In this document: in pieces, positions 45,997 through 55,143 of the stretch | How positions within the stretch are numbered: position 1 is the stretch's first letter | Layout of the letters: every line of letters begins with the position of its first letter | NCBI GenBank assembly: GCA_019359285.1 | Contig: JAHHHQ010000050.1 | Coordinates: 62,001 to 126,000 of the forward strand | DNA length: 64,000 nucleotides | Origin: Nodosilinea sp. WJT8-NPBG4 | Lineage (GTDB): Bacteria > Cyanobacteriota > Cyanobacteriia > Phormidesmidales > Phormidesmidaceae | Direction: 5' to 3' | Notes under the pieces: generated by a model | Database searches by the model: none | What the model saw: only the letters and a program-made list of their open reading frames with translations | What the model was told of the DNA's origin: nothing | Translations under genes and position numbers: made by a program

Positions 45997-46812
45997 ATGC
46001 CGCAGCTTCCTAAGACCAGCAAACCTCTCTTCTCGGAGCATTTTCTGACCAAGCGAATTCAGGAGATGTCCGAATGGCAGGGAGACTATCAGGATGACTT
46101 TGATCAAATCAAACAACTCTATGAAACCAAAAAGTCTATTCTCCCTACCCTGAACGAAGACCAGACTGAAGAAGAAATTCTTAAACCAGTTCTGGGAATC
46201 TTGGGCTTTACCTTTATTTCTCAAGTTACAACTCATGGCAAGGGGCGAGTCGAGCGTCCAGACTTTGCTTTGTTTCCATCCGACCAGGCCAAGATGGAGG
46301 CTTTCAAACTCAAAGATGATGAGAAGGCATTTTATCCTCGCGTAACAGCCATCGCAGAGGCAAAATACTGGGGACGGCCACTAAGCAAAGTTACTAAAGG
46401 AGATAGACGAGACAGCTTTAAGAACGAAAACCCCTCTTTTCAAATTGTTAACTACCTCACGGGTACAGGCGTTGATTGGGGAATTTTAACTAATGGAAAA
46501 GAATGGCGGCTCTACTACCGTCAAGCGTCTTCTATTGTAAAAGAGTCCTACGATACGGATTTAGAAGACATTCTTGAATCTGGAGATTTAGAAAAGTTCA
46601 AATACTTTTGGCTGTTCTTTCGGAGAAATGCCTTTGTTCCAGATCCTCAGGGCAATAGCTTTCTTGATCGAGTACGAGAAGGCAGCCTTAACTACGCCAT
46701 TATCGTAGAAAAACAATTAAAAAAGCTTGTTTTTGAACAAGTATTTCCAAACTTAGCTGGAGGCTTCTGTGCTGCTGCCATCAAGCGCAGGCAAACTGCC
46801 ACACCGAAGTAG
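45997..46812 (+). CDS. type IIG-like restriction-modification enzyme, N-terminal fragment (nuclease part)
   Basis: 271 residues from the ATG at 45997, AT-rich. It holds a likely PD-(D/E)xK nuclease: Asp in VERPDFALFPSD and Glu-x-Lys in TAIAEAKYWGRPL, followed by QIVNYLTGTGVDWGILTNGK EWRLYYRQ. The frame stops at TAG 46810-46812 after TATPK. The next codons in the same frame (LYSATLSFLYKILFLLYAES) continue the family's sequence into the methylase half. This is therefore the first third of one gene cut by a single amber codon. Eco57I-like type IIG enzymes join both parts in one chain. Confidence 0.8.
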   Translation: MPQLPKTSKPLFSEHFLTKRIQEMSEWQGDYQDDFDQIKQLYETKKSILPTLNEDQTEEEILKPVLGILGFTFISQVTTHGKGRVERPDFALFPSDQAKMEAFKLKDDEKAFYPRVTAIAEAKYWGRPLSKVTKGDRRDSFKNENPSFQIVNYLTGTGVDWGILTNGKEWRLYYRQASSIVKESYDTDLEDILESGDLEKFKYFWLFFRRNAFVPDPQGNSFLDRVREGSLNYAIIVEKQLKKLVFEQVFPNLAGGFCAAAIKRRQTATPK

Positions 46813-46881
46813 CTTTACAGCGCTACTCTTTCCTTTCTATATAAGATTCTATTTTTACTCTACGCAGAATCTAAAAGCCTT

Positions 46882-49800
46882 TTGCCTATTGGTGAACAAG
46901 CTTATCGAGAATATAGCCTGATTCAGATTTGTCAGGAAATCGCGGAACAAATTGATCAGCAAAGAACCCTTAGCCAAACTGCTACGCGTTGGTATAACCG
47001 CTTACTGGATTTATTCAAAATCATTGATGAAGGGGATTCAGCATTGCAAGTACCCCGCTACAACGGAGGCTTGTTTCATTTTCGATTTAATGACGATGCT
47101 GAAAAGCAGCAGCACACTGATAACTGGTTTTTACAGCAAATTTGCTTACCTGATTCTGTCCTGGCTCCTGCTTTAGACAAATTGGCTCGCATCGCGCAAG
47201 ACCCCATTGACTACAGTTTTTTGGGGGTGCGGCAACTCGGTTCAATTTATGAAGGTTTGCTGGAGTATAAAGTTGTTATTGACGATGCTGATATAGGCAC
47301 CACTCACCTGGAAAACGACAAAGGCGAGCGCAAAGCTACCGGCTCTTACTACACCCCTGATTACATTGTCAAATACATGGTTAGCCATACTCTGCAACCA
47401 ATTCTAATAGACCGCATTATCAAATTCAAAAACCTAATGGAGCAACTAGAAGACATTCGTCAGCGCGTAGAAGACAAGCAACTGAGCGATGCTAACCGAC
47501 GGGGACTGAAACGGAATATTGATCGCCTTAAACCTCAGATTATCTCTACTCTGCTGGATATTCGAGTATGTGACCCGGCAATGGGTAGCGGTCACTTCTT
47601 GGTAGAAGCAGTGGACTTTTTAACCGACCACATTGCTCCTGTACTTACTCAGTTCGAGAACAATCCTATTGTGGAAATGCTAGAGCAGATTCGCAATGAA
47701 ATTGTCAGAAACTTGGCAAATCAAGGCATTACCATTGATCCCGATAGTCTTAAAGATGAAGATCTGCTGCACCGTATCGTAATGAAGCGCTGCATATACG
47801 GCGTGGACTTGAATAAAATGGCAGTAGAGTTAGCCAAAGTTAGCCTCTGGCTGCATTCGTTTACTATTGGCGCACCCTTGAGCTTTTTAGACCACCATCT
47901 GCGCTGGGGAAATTCGCTGATAGGAGCAATGGCTAGTAAAGCAGCTGAAACACTAGGCAGAGATGTTTCTGATTCTGCAATACAGTTAAATATTTTTGAA
48001 GGGCCTTTTAAGGGGCTTTTGAGAGCTGCTGAGATCATGCGCGGGATTAGCAGTATTAGCGATACAACTTTTTCGGAGGTTGAGCAGAGTGAAAGTTTAT
48101 TCCGAGAATTTTCTAATTCAGCTCAACCTTACAAACGGCTTTTGGATGTTTATATAGCGCCTCATTTCGGCTTTAAAGCAGCAACTAATACTTTGAAGAT
48201 GCATGGCGCAGAATTACTGAAAGTCATAAAAAAGAAAAATGATATTAAGCTAAGCGAGCATGATTCCTCTGTACTTACAGAGGCGGAAAAACTATTTTAT
48301 GAACATCGTTTTTTTCACTGGGATTTAGAGTTTCCTGAGGTATTTATTGATTTACCTAATGCTTCCTGGAAAGATGATCCAGGGTTTGATGCAGTTGTTG
48401 GTAACCCTCCGTATGTTTCAAACTGGGAACTCACAAGTTACAATTCGTCTCTCCCAAAAATTTTTGAAGGGTTATATTCAGAAGTTGCGAAAGGCCATTG
48501 GGATTTATTTGTAATTTTTTCATATCGAGCTTTGAGTTTAACCAAAAAAAGAAATGGTTATCATTCATTTATTGTACCTAGCTCGTTTTCGGTTGAGAAG
48601 TATGGAGATTCATTGAGGAAATTTATTTTAGATGAATGCAAATTGGCTGAATTAGTGGACTTTGGGAAACATCTTGTTTTTGAAGATGTTTCTAGGCAAT
48701 ATGTTATCTACATAATATCTCCTGAAAGCCCTGTACGTAACGAGACCCAAGTAGTGAGATTTGCTGATGGCAAATTTCGCCCAACCATAGATATTCCCCA
48801 ATCTCTTTTCTATGATTTTTTGAATCATTCATTTAGAGTGAATGTAAATGCGGCAGAACTCGCACTTGGAGCAAAAATTAATCAACAAAGTATTAGCTTG
48901 GCAGCTCTATGCCACATTAATATGGGAATCGTTGCGCATAGCAAAGTTGGCAGTCCTGTTAAGTTCAAGAAAAAGGATGTCATTAAAACAGTAGAAAGAA
49001 AAGGCTACGAAAAATTCGTTTCAAGTTCTGATATTTTTCCTTTTGAGGTAAGGTGGAATAATTTATTTCTAGATTATGAATCCAAAAGAGAATATTTTCA
49101 TAGGTCTAGGTTCCCAGAGCTTTTTAATTCACCAAAAATTATGCTCCGGAGAGTTAGCGGAGAAAACAATAGAATCATCAGCAGCTATGACGAACAAGGT
49201 TTTTATAGTGACCATCTTGTGATTCAACTTTTGCAGTGGACTGATGAAGTAAAGGAACTTAAAATCTTTGGCTATCAATCGGCGGCTGAGGATGCTCAAT
49301 CATACTCTCTTAAATATATAAATGCGATTATCAATTCTAATTTGGTTACTTTCTATTTTTCAAGATTTCTGGCAACTGATACTTTGCAAGGAAGTTATAC
49401 AGAGGTTTACCCAGAAAGCGTCCGTAGTTTTCCAGTTCGAAGAATTAACTTTGAAGAAGCAAGCAAAACTAGAACCCATGAATTTAATCATTTAAGAAAG
49501 TTGCTTGACGAGTCCGAGCTTGAATTCGATTTCTCTAACCTTTTTTCTCATCTTGAATATTTATCGAGCCATGGCGGAGAACATTCCATTCATGATTTTC
49601 TTGACTATTTGGCTTCTGAAATAATTAATGTGAGCTTACAAAAGCAAAAGGAAGTTACAGGTTTTCTGAATTGGCTTGCAAGAGAAATTGGTTGCGAGAT
49701 TGATAATCTTTCTAACAAAACTGCGATCAAAAGCTTCTTGGGTGGACACTCTCATCACAAGACAACTGGTGATAACTCATTTTTATCTACAAGTGATGGT

Positions 49801-50097
49801 TGTGGAGAGCCTCATTTGGCTTTTAATGATCTTTTGGAAATTCTTAGAAAAAATAAGAAGAAGCTTAGCATTGATCCCAAAAAGCGAGAGTTTCAAGAAA
49901 GCTTTGAATATGAGTACCAAGCTAGTCTTGATAAGCTTTTGCCTCTAAAGATAAAACTCATGCGATATGACTGGCTTATTGATCAAGTTGTCTACAAACT
50001 TTACTGCTTGACGGAAGAAGAAATTGGCATAATAGAAGGTAAAGCTTCACAAATAGGTGATATTCCTTCAAAGGAATCTTTGAAGGCTGAACCATGA
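46882..50097 (+). CDS. type IIG-like restriction-modification enzyme, methylase and specificity part
   Basis: 1071 residues from a TTG at 46882; the same frame is open back to 46813. The amino-methyltransferase motifs are SAM-binding VCDPAMGSGHFLVEAVDFL (about 229-247) and catalytic NPPY in FDAVVGNPPYVSNW (about 510). It would transfer a methyl group to adenine in the recognition site. Residues ~620-870 look like the target-recognition part, and the last ~200 are helical. No separate restriction or specificity gene is adjacent. Whether it is translated without its N-terminal part is doubtful: no ribosome-binding site precedes 46882. Amber readthrough or a sequencing error are alternatives. 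Confidence 0.82.
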   Translation: MPIGEQAYREYSLIQICQEIAEQIDQQRTLSQTATRWYNRLLDLFKIIDEGDSALQVPRYNGGLFHFRFNDDAEKQQHTDNWFLQQICLPDSVLAPALDKLARIAQDPIDYSFLGVRQLGSIYEGLLEYKVVIDDADIGTTHLENDKGERKATGSYYTPDYIVKYMVSHTLQPILIDRIIKFKNLMEQLEDIRQRVEDKQLSDANRRGLKRNIDRLKPQIISTLLDIRVCDPAMGSGHFLVEAVDFLTDHIAPVLTQFENNPIVEMLEQIRNEIVRNLANQGITIDPDSLKDEDLLHRIVMKRCIYGVDLNKMAVELAKVSLWLHSFTIGAPLSFLDHHLRWGNSLIGAMASKAAETLGRDVSDSAIQLNIFEGPFKGLLRAAEIMRGISSISDTTFSEVEQSESLFREFSNSAQPYKRLLDVYIAPHFGFKAATNTLKMHGAELLKVIKKKNDIKLSEHDSSVLTEAEKLFYEHRFFHWDLEFPEVFIDLPNASWKDDPGFDAVVGNPPYVSNWELTSYNSSLPKIFEGLYSEVAKGHWDLFVIFSYRALSLTKKRNGYHSFIVPSSFSVEKYGDSLRKFILDECKLAELVDFGKHLVFEDVSRQYVIYIISPESPVRNETQVVRFADGKFRPTIDIPQSLFYDFLNHSFRVNVNAAELALGAKINQQSISLAALCHINMGIVAHSKVGSPVKFKKKDVIKTVERKGYEKFVSSSDIFPFEVRWNNLFLDYESKREYFHRSRFPELFNSPKIMLRRVSGENNRIISSYDEQGFYSDHLVIQLLQWTDEVKELKIFGYQSAAEDAQSYSLKYINAIINSNLVTFYFSRFLATDTLQGSYTEVYPESVRSFPVRRINFEEASKTRTHEFNHLRKLLDESELEFDFSNLFSHLEYLSSHGGEHSIHDFLDYLASEIINVSLQKQKEVTGFLNWLAREIGCEIDNLSNKTAIKSFLGGHSHHKTTGDNSFLSTSDGCGEPHLAFNDLLEILRKNKKKLSIDPKKREFQESFEYEYQASLDKLLPLKIKLMRYDWLIDQVVYKLYCLTEEEIGIIEGKASQIGDIPSKESLKAEP

Positions 50098-50290
50098 AAG
50101 AAATTGGCTGGAGCGACCATGCCAAGCCAAAATTAGAAATTTTTGTCCGTCACAACCTAACCGTTTCGGCAGAGTTTATCATTGAAGCTATCCGTTTCCC
50201 CAACAGGCTAAAACCCGGATAAGATGAACTCGTTGCCCAAAAAAGTTTAGACGAAAACCAGTTTTACGAGTCGTTTATCACGAGTTTGTG
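50095..50290 (+). pseudogene. broken small toxin gene (DUF4258-like)
   Basis: It starts ATG at 50095, overlapping the methylase stop, and reads MKEIGWSDHAKPKLEIFVRH for 42 codons to an in-frame TAA at 50221-50223. Beyond the stop the same frame continues with DELVAQKSLDENQ, then after a one-base loss RVVYHEFV in another frame. Both pieces fit a single ~80-residue toxin. A 3-base deletion (TATAAA-type to TAA) and a frameshift explain it. Confidence 0.65.
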
Positions 50291-50292
50291 TC

Positions 50293-50526
50293 TTAAGCAG
50301 TAATGACATAGGCAGTCAGGGTTTCGGCATCCCTTGCCGCAACCACATGAATGGGGCGCTGATTCACTACCCCCAGCATAAGGTAGCTAGGATAAGGGCG
50401 ATCATCAGGATATTCAGCGATCGCTTCCCCACTAGCGAGCACTGTCTTTACATCGTCTCGGCTGATGCTGCGTTGAAACATCTGCTTAACAGCATGACCT
50501 GAGAAAACAAGCTTTTGATAATCCAC
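50293..50526 (-). CDS. DUF4258 protein (toxin-like), C-terminally short
   Basis: 77 residues. Conserved blocks: FSGHAVKQMFQRSISRDDVK, SGEAIAEYPDDRPYPSYLML and RPIHVVAARD. DUF4258 proteins are RelE-like and usually pair with a YgiT-type zinc-finger antitoxin. The start is GTG at 50526. The chain ends at AYVITA, where relatives go on for some 15-20 residues. No antitoxin gene follows; instead the DNA runs straight into the broken toxin gene on the other strand. Probably a remnant. Confidence 0.7.
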   Translation of the reverse strand: MDYQKLVFSGHAVKQMFQRSISRDDVKTVLASGEAIAEYPDDRPYPSYLMLGVVNQRPIHVVAARDAETLTAYVITA

Positions 50527-50613
50527 CCTGACCGATAGTCTTAGAAGGAACTGAATCCATCATTACCGAAAAGATCCCTAGATTCTCTAAGAATCCAGGG
50601 ATCTAATTCACCA

Positions 50614-50898
50614 CTAACCCAACTGGCGGTAGCGCATTAGGTAGCTAAACACCTCACCCTGCTCCGGGGTAATCAAAATCCCCGACTCAGGAATCGTGAA
50701 TTGGCGGCTCCACTCTAGCTGCTCAGCATATTGCAGCAGATGCAAGTGGTTGATTGCCCCCTGCACCCCCTCCGGCGAACCAATCACCAGATGGCGCAAT
50801 CGCTCGCGCCCCAGCTGAGCGTCAGGATTCGCCAGCAGTATCGGACTGGTCGCTGCACCCCTACGGGCCGACGACACCAAAAATGGCAAACACAACAT
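50614..50898 (-). CDS. small conserved hypothetical protein
   Basis: 94 residues. The ATG at 50898 is preceded by a strong site (GGAGGAATTCCTC-ATG), so the longer open frame to 51099 is not used. The core LRHLVIGSPEGVQGAINHLH and the end EQGEVFSYLMRYRQ resemble a small family I have seen in cyanobacteria without known function. Soluble, no signal peptide. Confidence 0.65.
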   Translation of the reverse strand: MLCLPFLVSSARRGAATSPILLANPDAQLGRERLRHLVIGSPEGVQGAINHLHLLQYAEQLEWSRQFTIPESGILITPEQGEVFSYLMRYRQLG

Positions 50899-51609
50899 GA
50901 GGAATTCCTCCAAAACAAGGTGGGTAGGAAATTCCCCAAAAATTTGGCCGCCCCAGACTTTGTGCAGTTCGGGACGGCCTTGGGTAATAATCACCTTAGC
51001 CTCCGAGACAGCGACACCTGTCGACGGGGTTAGCTGCTGGTTGGTGTTGGCGCACCTTCCAGCGGCGCTTGACCAAATTTTTGGGAAGACAAGCTGCACT
51101 CACACAGCTATAGCTCAGTACAATATCCCATTCGGCCTGCACAGACAAGTTAAATTTGTTACAGCTTGGGAATTGAGCTTCATGGCGGCGAATCGCATTT
51201 AGGTGAAGGCGATCGCGAGGATCCCCCTTGGTCCTTCCTTAAAAAGGGGGGTGAAGATACTCTCCCCAATCTATAGCTTGGCCAAAAAAGAATTTCCCCT
51301 TTTCAAGAGGATGACCGATAGCACTAAAACCACGAGCACCCGGGGATTCCCTTTACCCAGCTGAGTAGTCTCTAAGCTTATTCAAGTAGTGTCTAAACCT
51401 AACTAAGCAGTCTTCGAGCTTAGTCGAGTAGTCTCTAAACCTAACCGAGTGGTCTCTGAACTTAGTCGAGTAATCTCTGAGCTTAGCTGAGCAATCTTTG
51501 GCCGAGCCAAGTGATGTTTGAGCCCAGTACAAGCACTCTCTGAGCCTAGTCGAGTAGACTCTGGCCCTGGTACAGCACTCTCTGAGCTTACTGACAGACC
51601 ACTAACCTG
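50899..51609. other. intergenic region with hairpin and tandem repeat
   Basis: 711 bp between two minus-strand genes. It contains a hairpin CCCCCTT...AAGGGGG (51223-51252), a common cyanobacterial intergenic repeat type, and an 11-unit tandem repeat (51361-51590). The promoter of the 94-residue protein should lie near 50900-51130. No gene supported. Confidence 0.6.
51361..51590. repeat. degenerate tandem repeat, 11 units of 20-22 bp
   Basis: Eleven adjoining units with consensus TCGAGTAGTCTCTGAGCTTAG. Unit starts: 51361, 51381, 51403, 51424, 51445, 51466, 51487, 51507, 51528, 51550, 51571. Units differ at several positions, so it is old. It begins 19 bp beyond the stop of the FHA-PBP gene. 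There are no spacers, so it is not CRISPR. Confidence 0.8.
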
Positions 51610-53868
51610 CTACTGCACCACCTGACGCATGTAGTTGCCCCACACAGCCGCGGCCTGACCGCTACTGCCCTGGGTAGAGGTATTGTCGTCGTTGCCGAGC
51701 CAAACACCTGTAGTCAGGTCACGGCCTGGAACGAACCCTATAAACCAGAGGTCGCGGTTGTCGTCGGTGGTGCCAGTTTTGCCCGCTTCCCCCAGGCCTA
51801 AAAAGGCGCTGCGGCCAGTACCACCCTGCACCACGCCCTGCATCAGCCCCGTCAGGGTGCTGGCAATGCTAGAGTCGATCGCTTGGCGATCGGCGTCTCC
51901 GGCCTGGCCAAACTCGTAGATGACGCGGCAGGTGTTGATGTCGTTGGGGTCAGTGCAATCGCTGCTGTCGAGCACCCGCAATACGCCGTGGGGTCGGTTC
52001 CACACGCCGTTGTTGCCCACGGCGGCAAAGGAGCCAGTGATTTCCAGCGGGGTGACTACACTTTCGCCCAGGGTGAGGCCTGGCGAGGCCACTAGGTCAG
52101 ACTCGATGCCCAGGCGTTCGGCGACGTTGATGACGTTGCGCAGCCCTGCCTCCTGGGCAATGCGCAGGGCCACCACATTCTCAGAACGGGCCATCCCGGC
52201 GTACATATCCAGCGGGGCCGAGCCCGACCGGCAGCCCGCAAACCGCTGCCCGTTCCAGTTCATAGGTTCACAAGAGAACGATCGCCCCGGAGAGATGCCC
52301 TGCTCTAGGGCCGCCCCATAGGCAAACAGTTTAAAGGTCGAACCCGGCTGGCGCAGCGCCTGGGAGGCCCGGTTGAACTGGCTCTGGGCAAAGTCTACAC
52401 CACCCACCAATGCGCGAATGGCCCCAGTGCTGGTTTCGAGGGTGACCACGGCCCCTTGAGAATAGGCCAGGGCAGCTCCCTGGGTGGCGATATCTTGGCT
52501 GAGAGCTCCTTCTGCCGCTGTCTGGAGATTTAGGTCAACGCTAGTCTCCACATAAAAGTTGCCCTCCCGCGCCAGGGAGGTGCCCAGCACGTTGTCGAGC
52601 TCTTCAAAGACATAGCTGTAGAAGTAGGGAGCGCGAGTGCTCTGGAGCTGGCGGGTGGCATCGGGGCTGATCTCAATGCGCGATCGCCGCGCCCGCCGTG
52701 CCTCTTCCTGGCTCACCATGCCCAAAGCCACCATGCGATCGAGCACAAGATCGCGGTTGGACACGGCAGCGCCGTAGTTTTGTACGGGGTTAAAGGCGTT
52801 GGGGGCGGGCAAGATGCCCACCAGGGTCGCCGCCTCCGACAGGGTCAAGTCGCGGGCGGGCTTGTCGAAGTAAAACTGAGATGCATCCTCAAAGCCGTAG
52901 AGGGTTTCGCCCAGATAAACCCGGTTGAGATAGGTGAGCAGCAGGTAATTTTTGCTGTAGAAAGTCTCCAGCTTGAGGGCCGTGATCGCCTCGCGAATTT
53001 TGCGCCCCGCCGAATCCTCAGTGCCTGTGTACTCGCGATAAACGCTGCGGGCCAGCTGCTGGGTAATCGTGCTGCCCCCTTGGCTAATACGGCCACTGCG
53101 CAGATTAACTACCACTGCCCGTAAAACGCCGAGGGGGTCTACCCCCAGGTGCCAGTAGTAGCGAGCATCTTCAGACGCAATTAGCGCCTGGGGTAGGTAA
53201 GGCGAAAAGTCGCCGATGCGACGCAGTTCTTGGTGAGACTGAGTTAGCTGCTCCCGTAGCGGCACGGTAGCCCCATCTTCTTCACCCAACACCACCACGG
53301 GTCCCTGTACCGAGTCGGGCAAAGGCCGCATCGGAATTTTGGGCCACTCTACTCCCACGATCCAGGCACCCACAGCCAAGGAGAGGCCGGTGAAGCCATA
53401 GAGGGTGTAGCGGGCGGTTTTGACATACCAGGGGGGTGGCTCACTAAACCGCAGTTTGACGGCATCCTCCAGCTCTGGCGGGCCGAGAGTGTAGACATCG
53501 CCGTGGTTCATCACCACCTGGGTGAGCCGCTTTTTGCCCTGATAAATGCCGTTGGTAGAGTTGCGATCCTTCATCACGAAGGGCTGGCTGGGGCGGTTGG
53601 TGTCGCGGGTGAGGGTGGCGTGCACCTGGCTGACGATGGGGCTGGGGGCCACAATGTCGCACTGGGAAGTGCTGCGCCCCATAATGTAGTGCTCACCCAG
53701 CAGGGGATAGGTGGTGGGTTTGCCGTTGACCGTGACCTCTAGCTCGGCAGCGCGAGCCCCCGGTTTGACCGCCAGCTTGCCAAAGTCGACCTTGGCTTGC
53801 ACGGCCTGAAAGGCCTGGGTAACGGTTTTGAGCAGGGTGCGAGGCGGGGATGGGGGTGAGGGCGACAT
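51610..53868 (-). CDS. class A penicillin-binding protein with N-terminal FHA domain
   Basis: 752 residues. It polymerises and cross-links peptidoglycan at the cytoplasmic membrane. Domains: FHA (about 48-125, with GRSTSQCDIV and NSTNG, a phosphothreonine reader); one membrane span (TLYGFTGLSLAVGAWIVGV, about 155-173); glycosyltransferase GT51 with Glu233 (IASEDARYYWHLGVDPLGVL) and SQGGSTITQQLARS; and transpeptidase with Ser510 (GSTFK), SEN (562-564) and KTG (697-699). The FHA fusion implies control by a Ser/Thr kinase. The ATG at 53868 is chosen over TTG 53889. A copy of its last codons survives as a relic at 44988-45059. Confidence 0.93.
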   Translation of the reverse strand: MSPSPPSPPRTLLKTVTQAFQAVQAKVDFGKLAVKPGARAAELEVTVNGKPTTYPLLGEHYIMGRSTSQCDIVAPSPIVSQVHATLTRDTNRPSQPFVMKDRNSTNGIYQGKKRLTQVVMNHGDVYTLGPPELEDAVKLRFSEPPPWYVKTARYTLYGFTGLSLAVGAWIVGVEWPKIPMRPLPDSVQGPVVVLGEEDGATVPLREQLTQSHQELRRIGDFSPYLPQALIASEDARYYWHLGVDPLGVLRAVVVNLRSGRISQGGSTITQQLARSVYREYTGTEDSAGRKIREAITALKLETFYSKNYLLLTYLNRVYLGETLYGFEDASQFYFDKPARDLTLSEAATLVGILPAPNAFNPVQNYGAAVSNRDLVLDRMVALGMVSQEEARRARRSRIEISPDATRQLQSTRAPYFYSYVFEELDNVLGTSLAREGNFYVETSVDLNLQTAAEGALSQDIATQGAALAYSQGAVVTLETSTGAIRALVGGVDFAQSQFNRASQALRQPGSTFKLFAYGAALEQGISPGRSFSCEPMNWNGQRFAGCRSGSAPLDMYAGMARSENVVALRIAQEAGLRNVINVAERLGIESDLVASPGLTLGESVVTPLEITGSFAAVGNNGVWNRPHGVLRVLDSSDCTDPNDINTCRVIYEFGQAGDADRQAIDSSIASTLTGLMQGVVQGGTGRSAFLGLGEAGKTGTTDDNRDLWFIGFVPGRDLTTGVWLGNDDNTSTQGSSGQAAAVWGNYMRQVVQ

Positions 53869-54043
53869 GGCAAGTGGCAATAAGCCCAACCGAAATACTG
53901 CCCTATTGTAGTCATAAGCTTCGCGATCGCTTTGGCAGATAGACCACTTTTAGAGATTGCCACCTAAATCGACGGCTCTGCTTTAACGTCTCCATAACTA
54001 TCTGAATTGCTTTATCTCAATATATTGAGCATTGTTTTGCTAC

Positions 54044-55048
54044 TTACAAAATTAAGCTCTTTGTCGGGCGCTGGGTGCGACAGTACTGCACCAGGGCAAT
54101 GAATATAACTATTCCTGCAATGTATTTGAACTCGTTAGGAATCCACGTCTGCGGCGAGAAAAACCCTTCAATTAGCCCCGCAATCACCAGCATGGGGATG
54201 ATGCCATAGAGCAGCTGAGCAGCCTGTAGGCCATACAGCTTCAGGGCATCGATACGGCGGTAGGGGCCAGGCAGCAAAATGCCTCGGGCCAGCAGCAGCC
54301 CGCCCCCCCCTGCCATAAAAATAGCCGGCAGCTCTAGCGCCCCGTGGGGCAACACAAAGGCCCAGAGGTCATAGGCCAAATTGGCCTGGGCTACCAGTAC
54401 ACCAACGCAGCCAATCATTAGCCCGTTAAACACCAGCAAAAACACCGTGAACGCCCCTGGTGGAGTAATGAGCGGCACCTCAGGCATAAACATCGTGACG
54501 CCCCCCACCAGCGCCCGCAGGGAAACCCCAATGTTGTTGATCATGATGCCGCTAGAGGCAACGGGCTCAATGCCCATGATGGAAACCGTCCACAATTCCT
54601 GGCTAGTTTTGACCTCTTCGACAAATTCTTGGCCCAGCACCAATGTCAAAAAAGCCGGATCTTGCCAGGCAAACCACCAGCCTACAAATCCACCGATCGC
54701 AAACAGCCCCGTAGCTACGGCAATATAAGCCCAACTCCGCTGCACTACTGCCGGAAAGCCGTAGCGGCAGAAATCCCAGAGCGCTTGCCACTCTTGGCGG
54801 CGAGAGCCTTGATAGATTTGGCTATAGCTGCGACTGGTAAGCCGCTGCAAATCCTTAATGACGGACTGACCCACGCCATGCCCTTTGGCCCGAGCTAAAT
54901 CTGCCGAGACTGACCGATAGAGGCTGGCCATCTGTCGCACCTCGACGGCAGAGAGCGATCTGAGCCCGCTTTTCTCGGCCTGGGTGAGCAGGGTTTCGAG
55001 CTGTCGCCAGCTGGTTTCTCGCCGGGCCATCCAACGCTGAATATTCAT
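54044..55048 (-). CDS. stage II sporulation protein M (SpoIIM)-family membrane protein
   Basis: 334 residues with an N-terminal helical basic region (MNIQRWMARRETSWRQLE) and about six membrane segments in the C-terminal half. These include FAIGGFVGWWFAW, PPGAFTVFLLVFNGLMIGCV and PHGALELPAIFMAGGGGLLL, the last being the SpoIIM hallmark (HGxxELPA). Cyanobacteria do not sporulate, so this is the broader family, often beside RDD-domain genes, as here (56279). The function is probably envelope-related. The ATG at 55048 fits the family N-terminus. Confidence 0.88.
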   Translation of the reverse strand: MNIQRWMARRETSWRQLETLLTQAEKSGLRSLSAVEVRQMASLYRSVSADLARAKGHGVGQSVIKDLQRLTSRSYSQIYQGSRRQEWQALWDFCRYGFPAVVQRSWAYIAVATGLFAIGGFVGWWFAWQDPAFLTLVLGQEFVEEVKTSQELWTVSIMGIEPVASSGIMINNIGVSLRALVGGVTMFMPEVPLITPPGAFTVFLLVFNGLMIGCVGVLVAQANLAYDLWAFVLPHGALELPAIFMAGGGGLLLARGILLPGPYRRIDALKLYGLQAAQLLYGIIPMLVIAGLIEGFFSPQTWIPNEFKYIAGIVIFIALVQYCRTQRPTKSLIL

Positions 55049-55143
55049 GAAGCAAAGCCAGAAAAACGGGCATTCTACAGAGAAGTGTAGGCTAACCTCG
55101 AAATGAACGTACACCGTTGTAAAACCTCTAGGAGACGGAGCCG

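Noticed and set aside
46882-50097. Separate methylase gene with its own natural start
   Set aside because: The frame is continuous upstream of the amber codon with family-specific sequence, and the TTG at 46882 has no ribosome-binding site.
50614-51099. 161-codon version of the small hypothetical protein
   Set aside because: The strong ribosome-binding site lies at the inner ATG (50898), and the upstream codons have no conserved look.
51361-51590. Possible CRISPR array
   Set aside because: Units adjoin without spacers and differ among themselves; no cas gene nearby.
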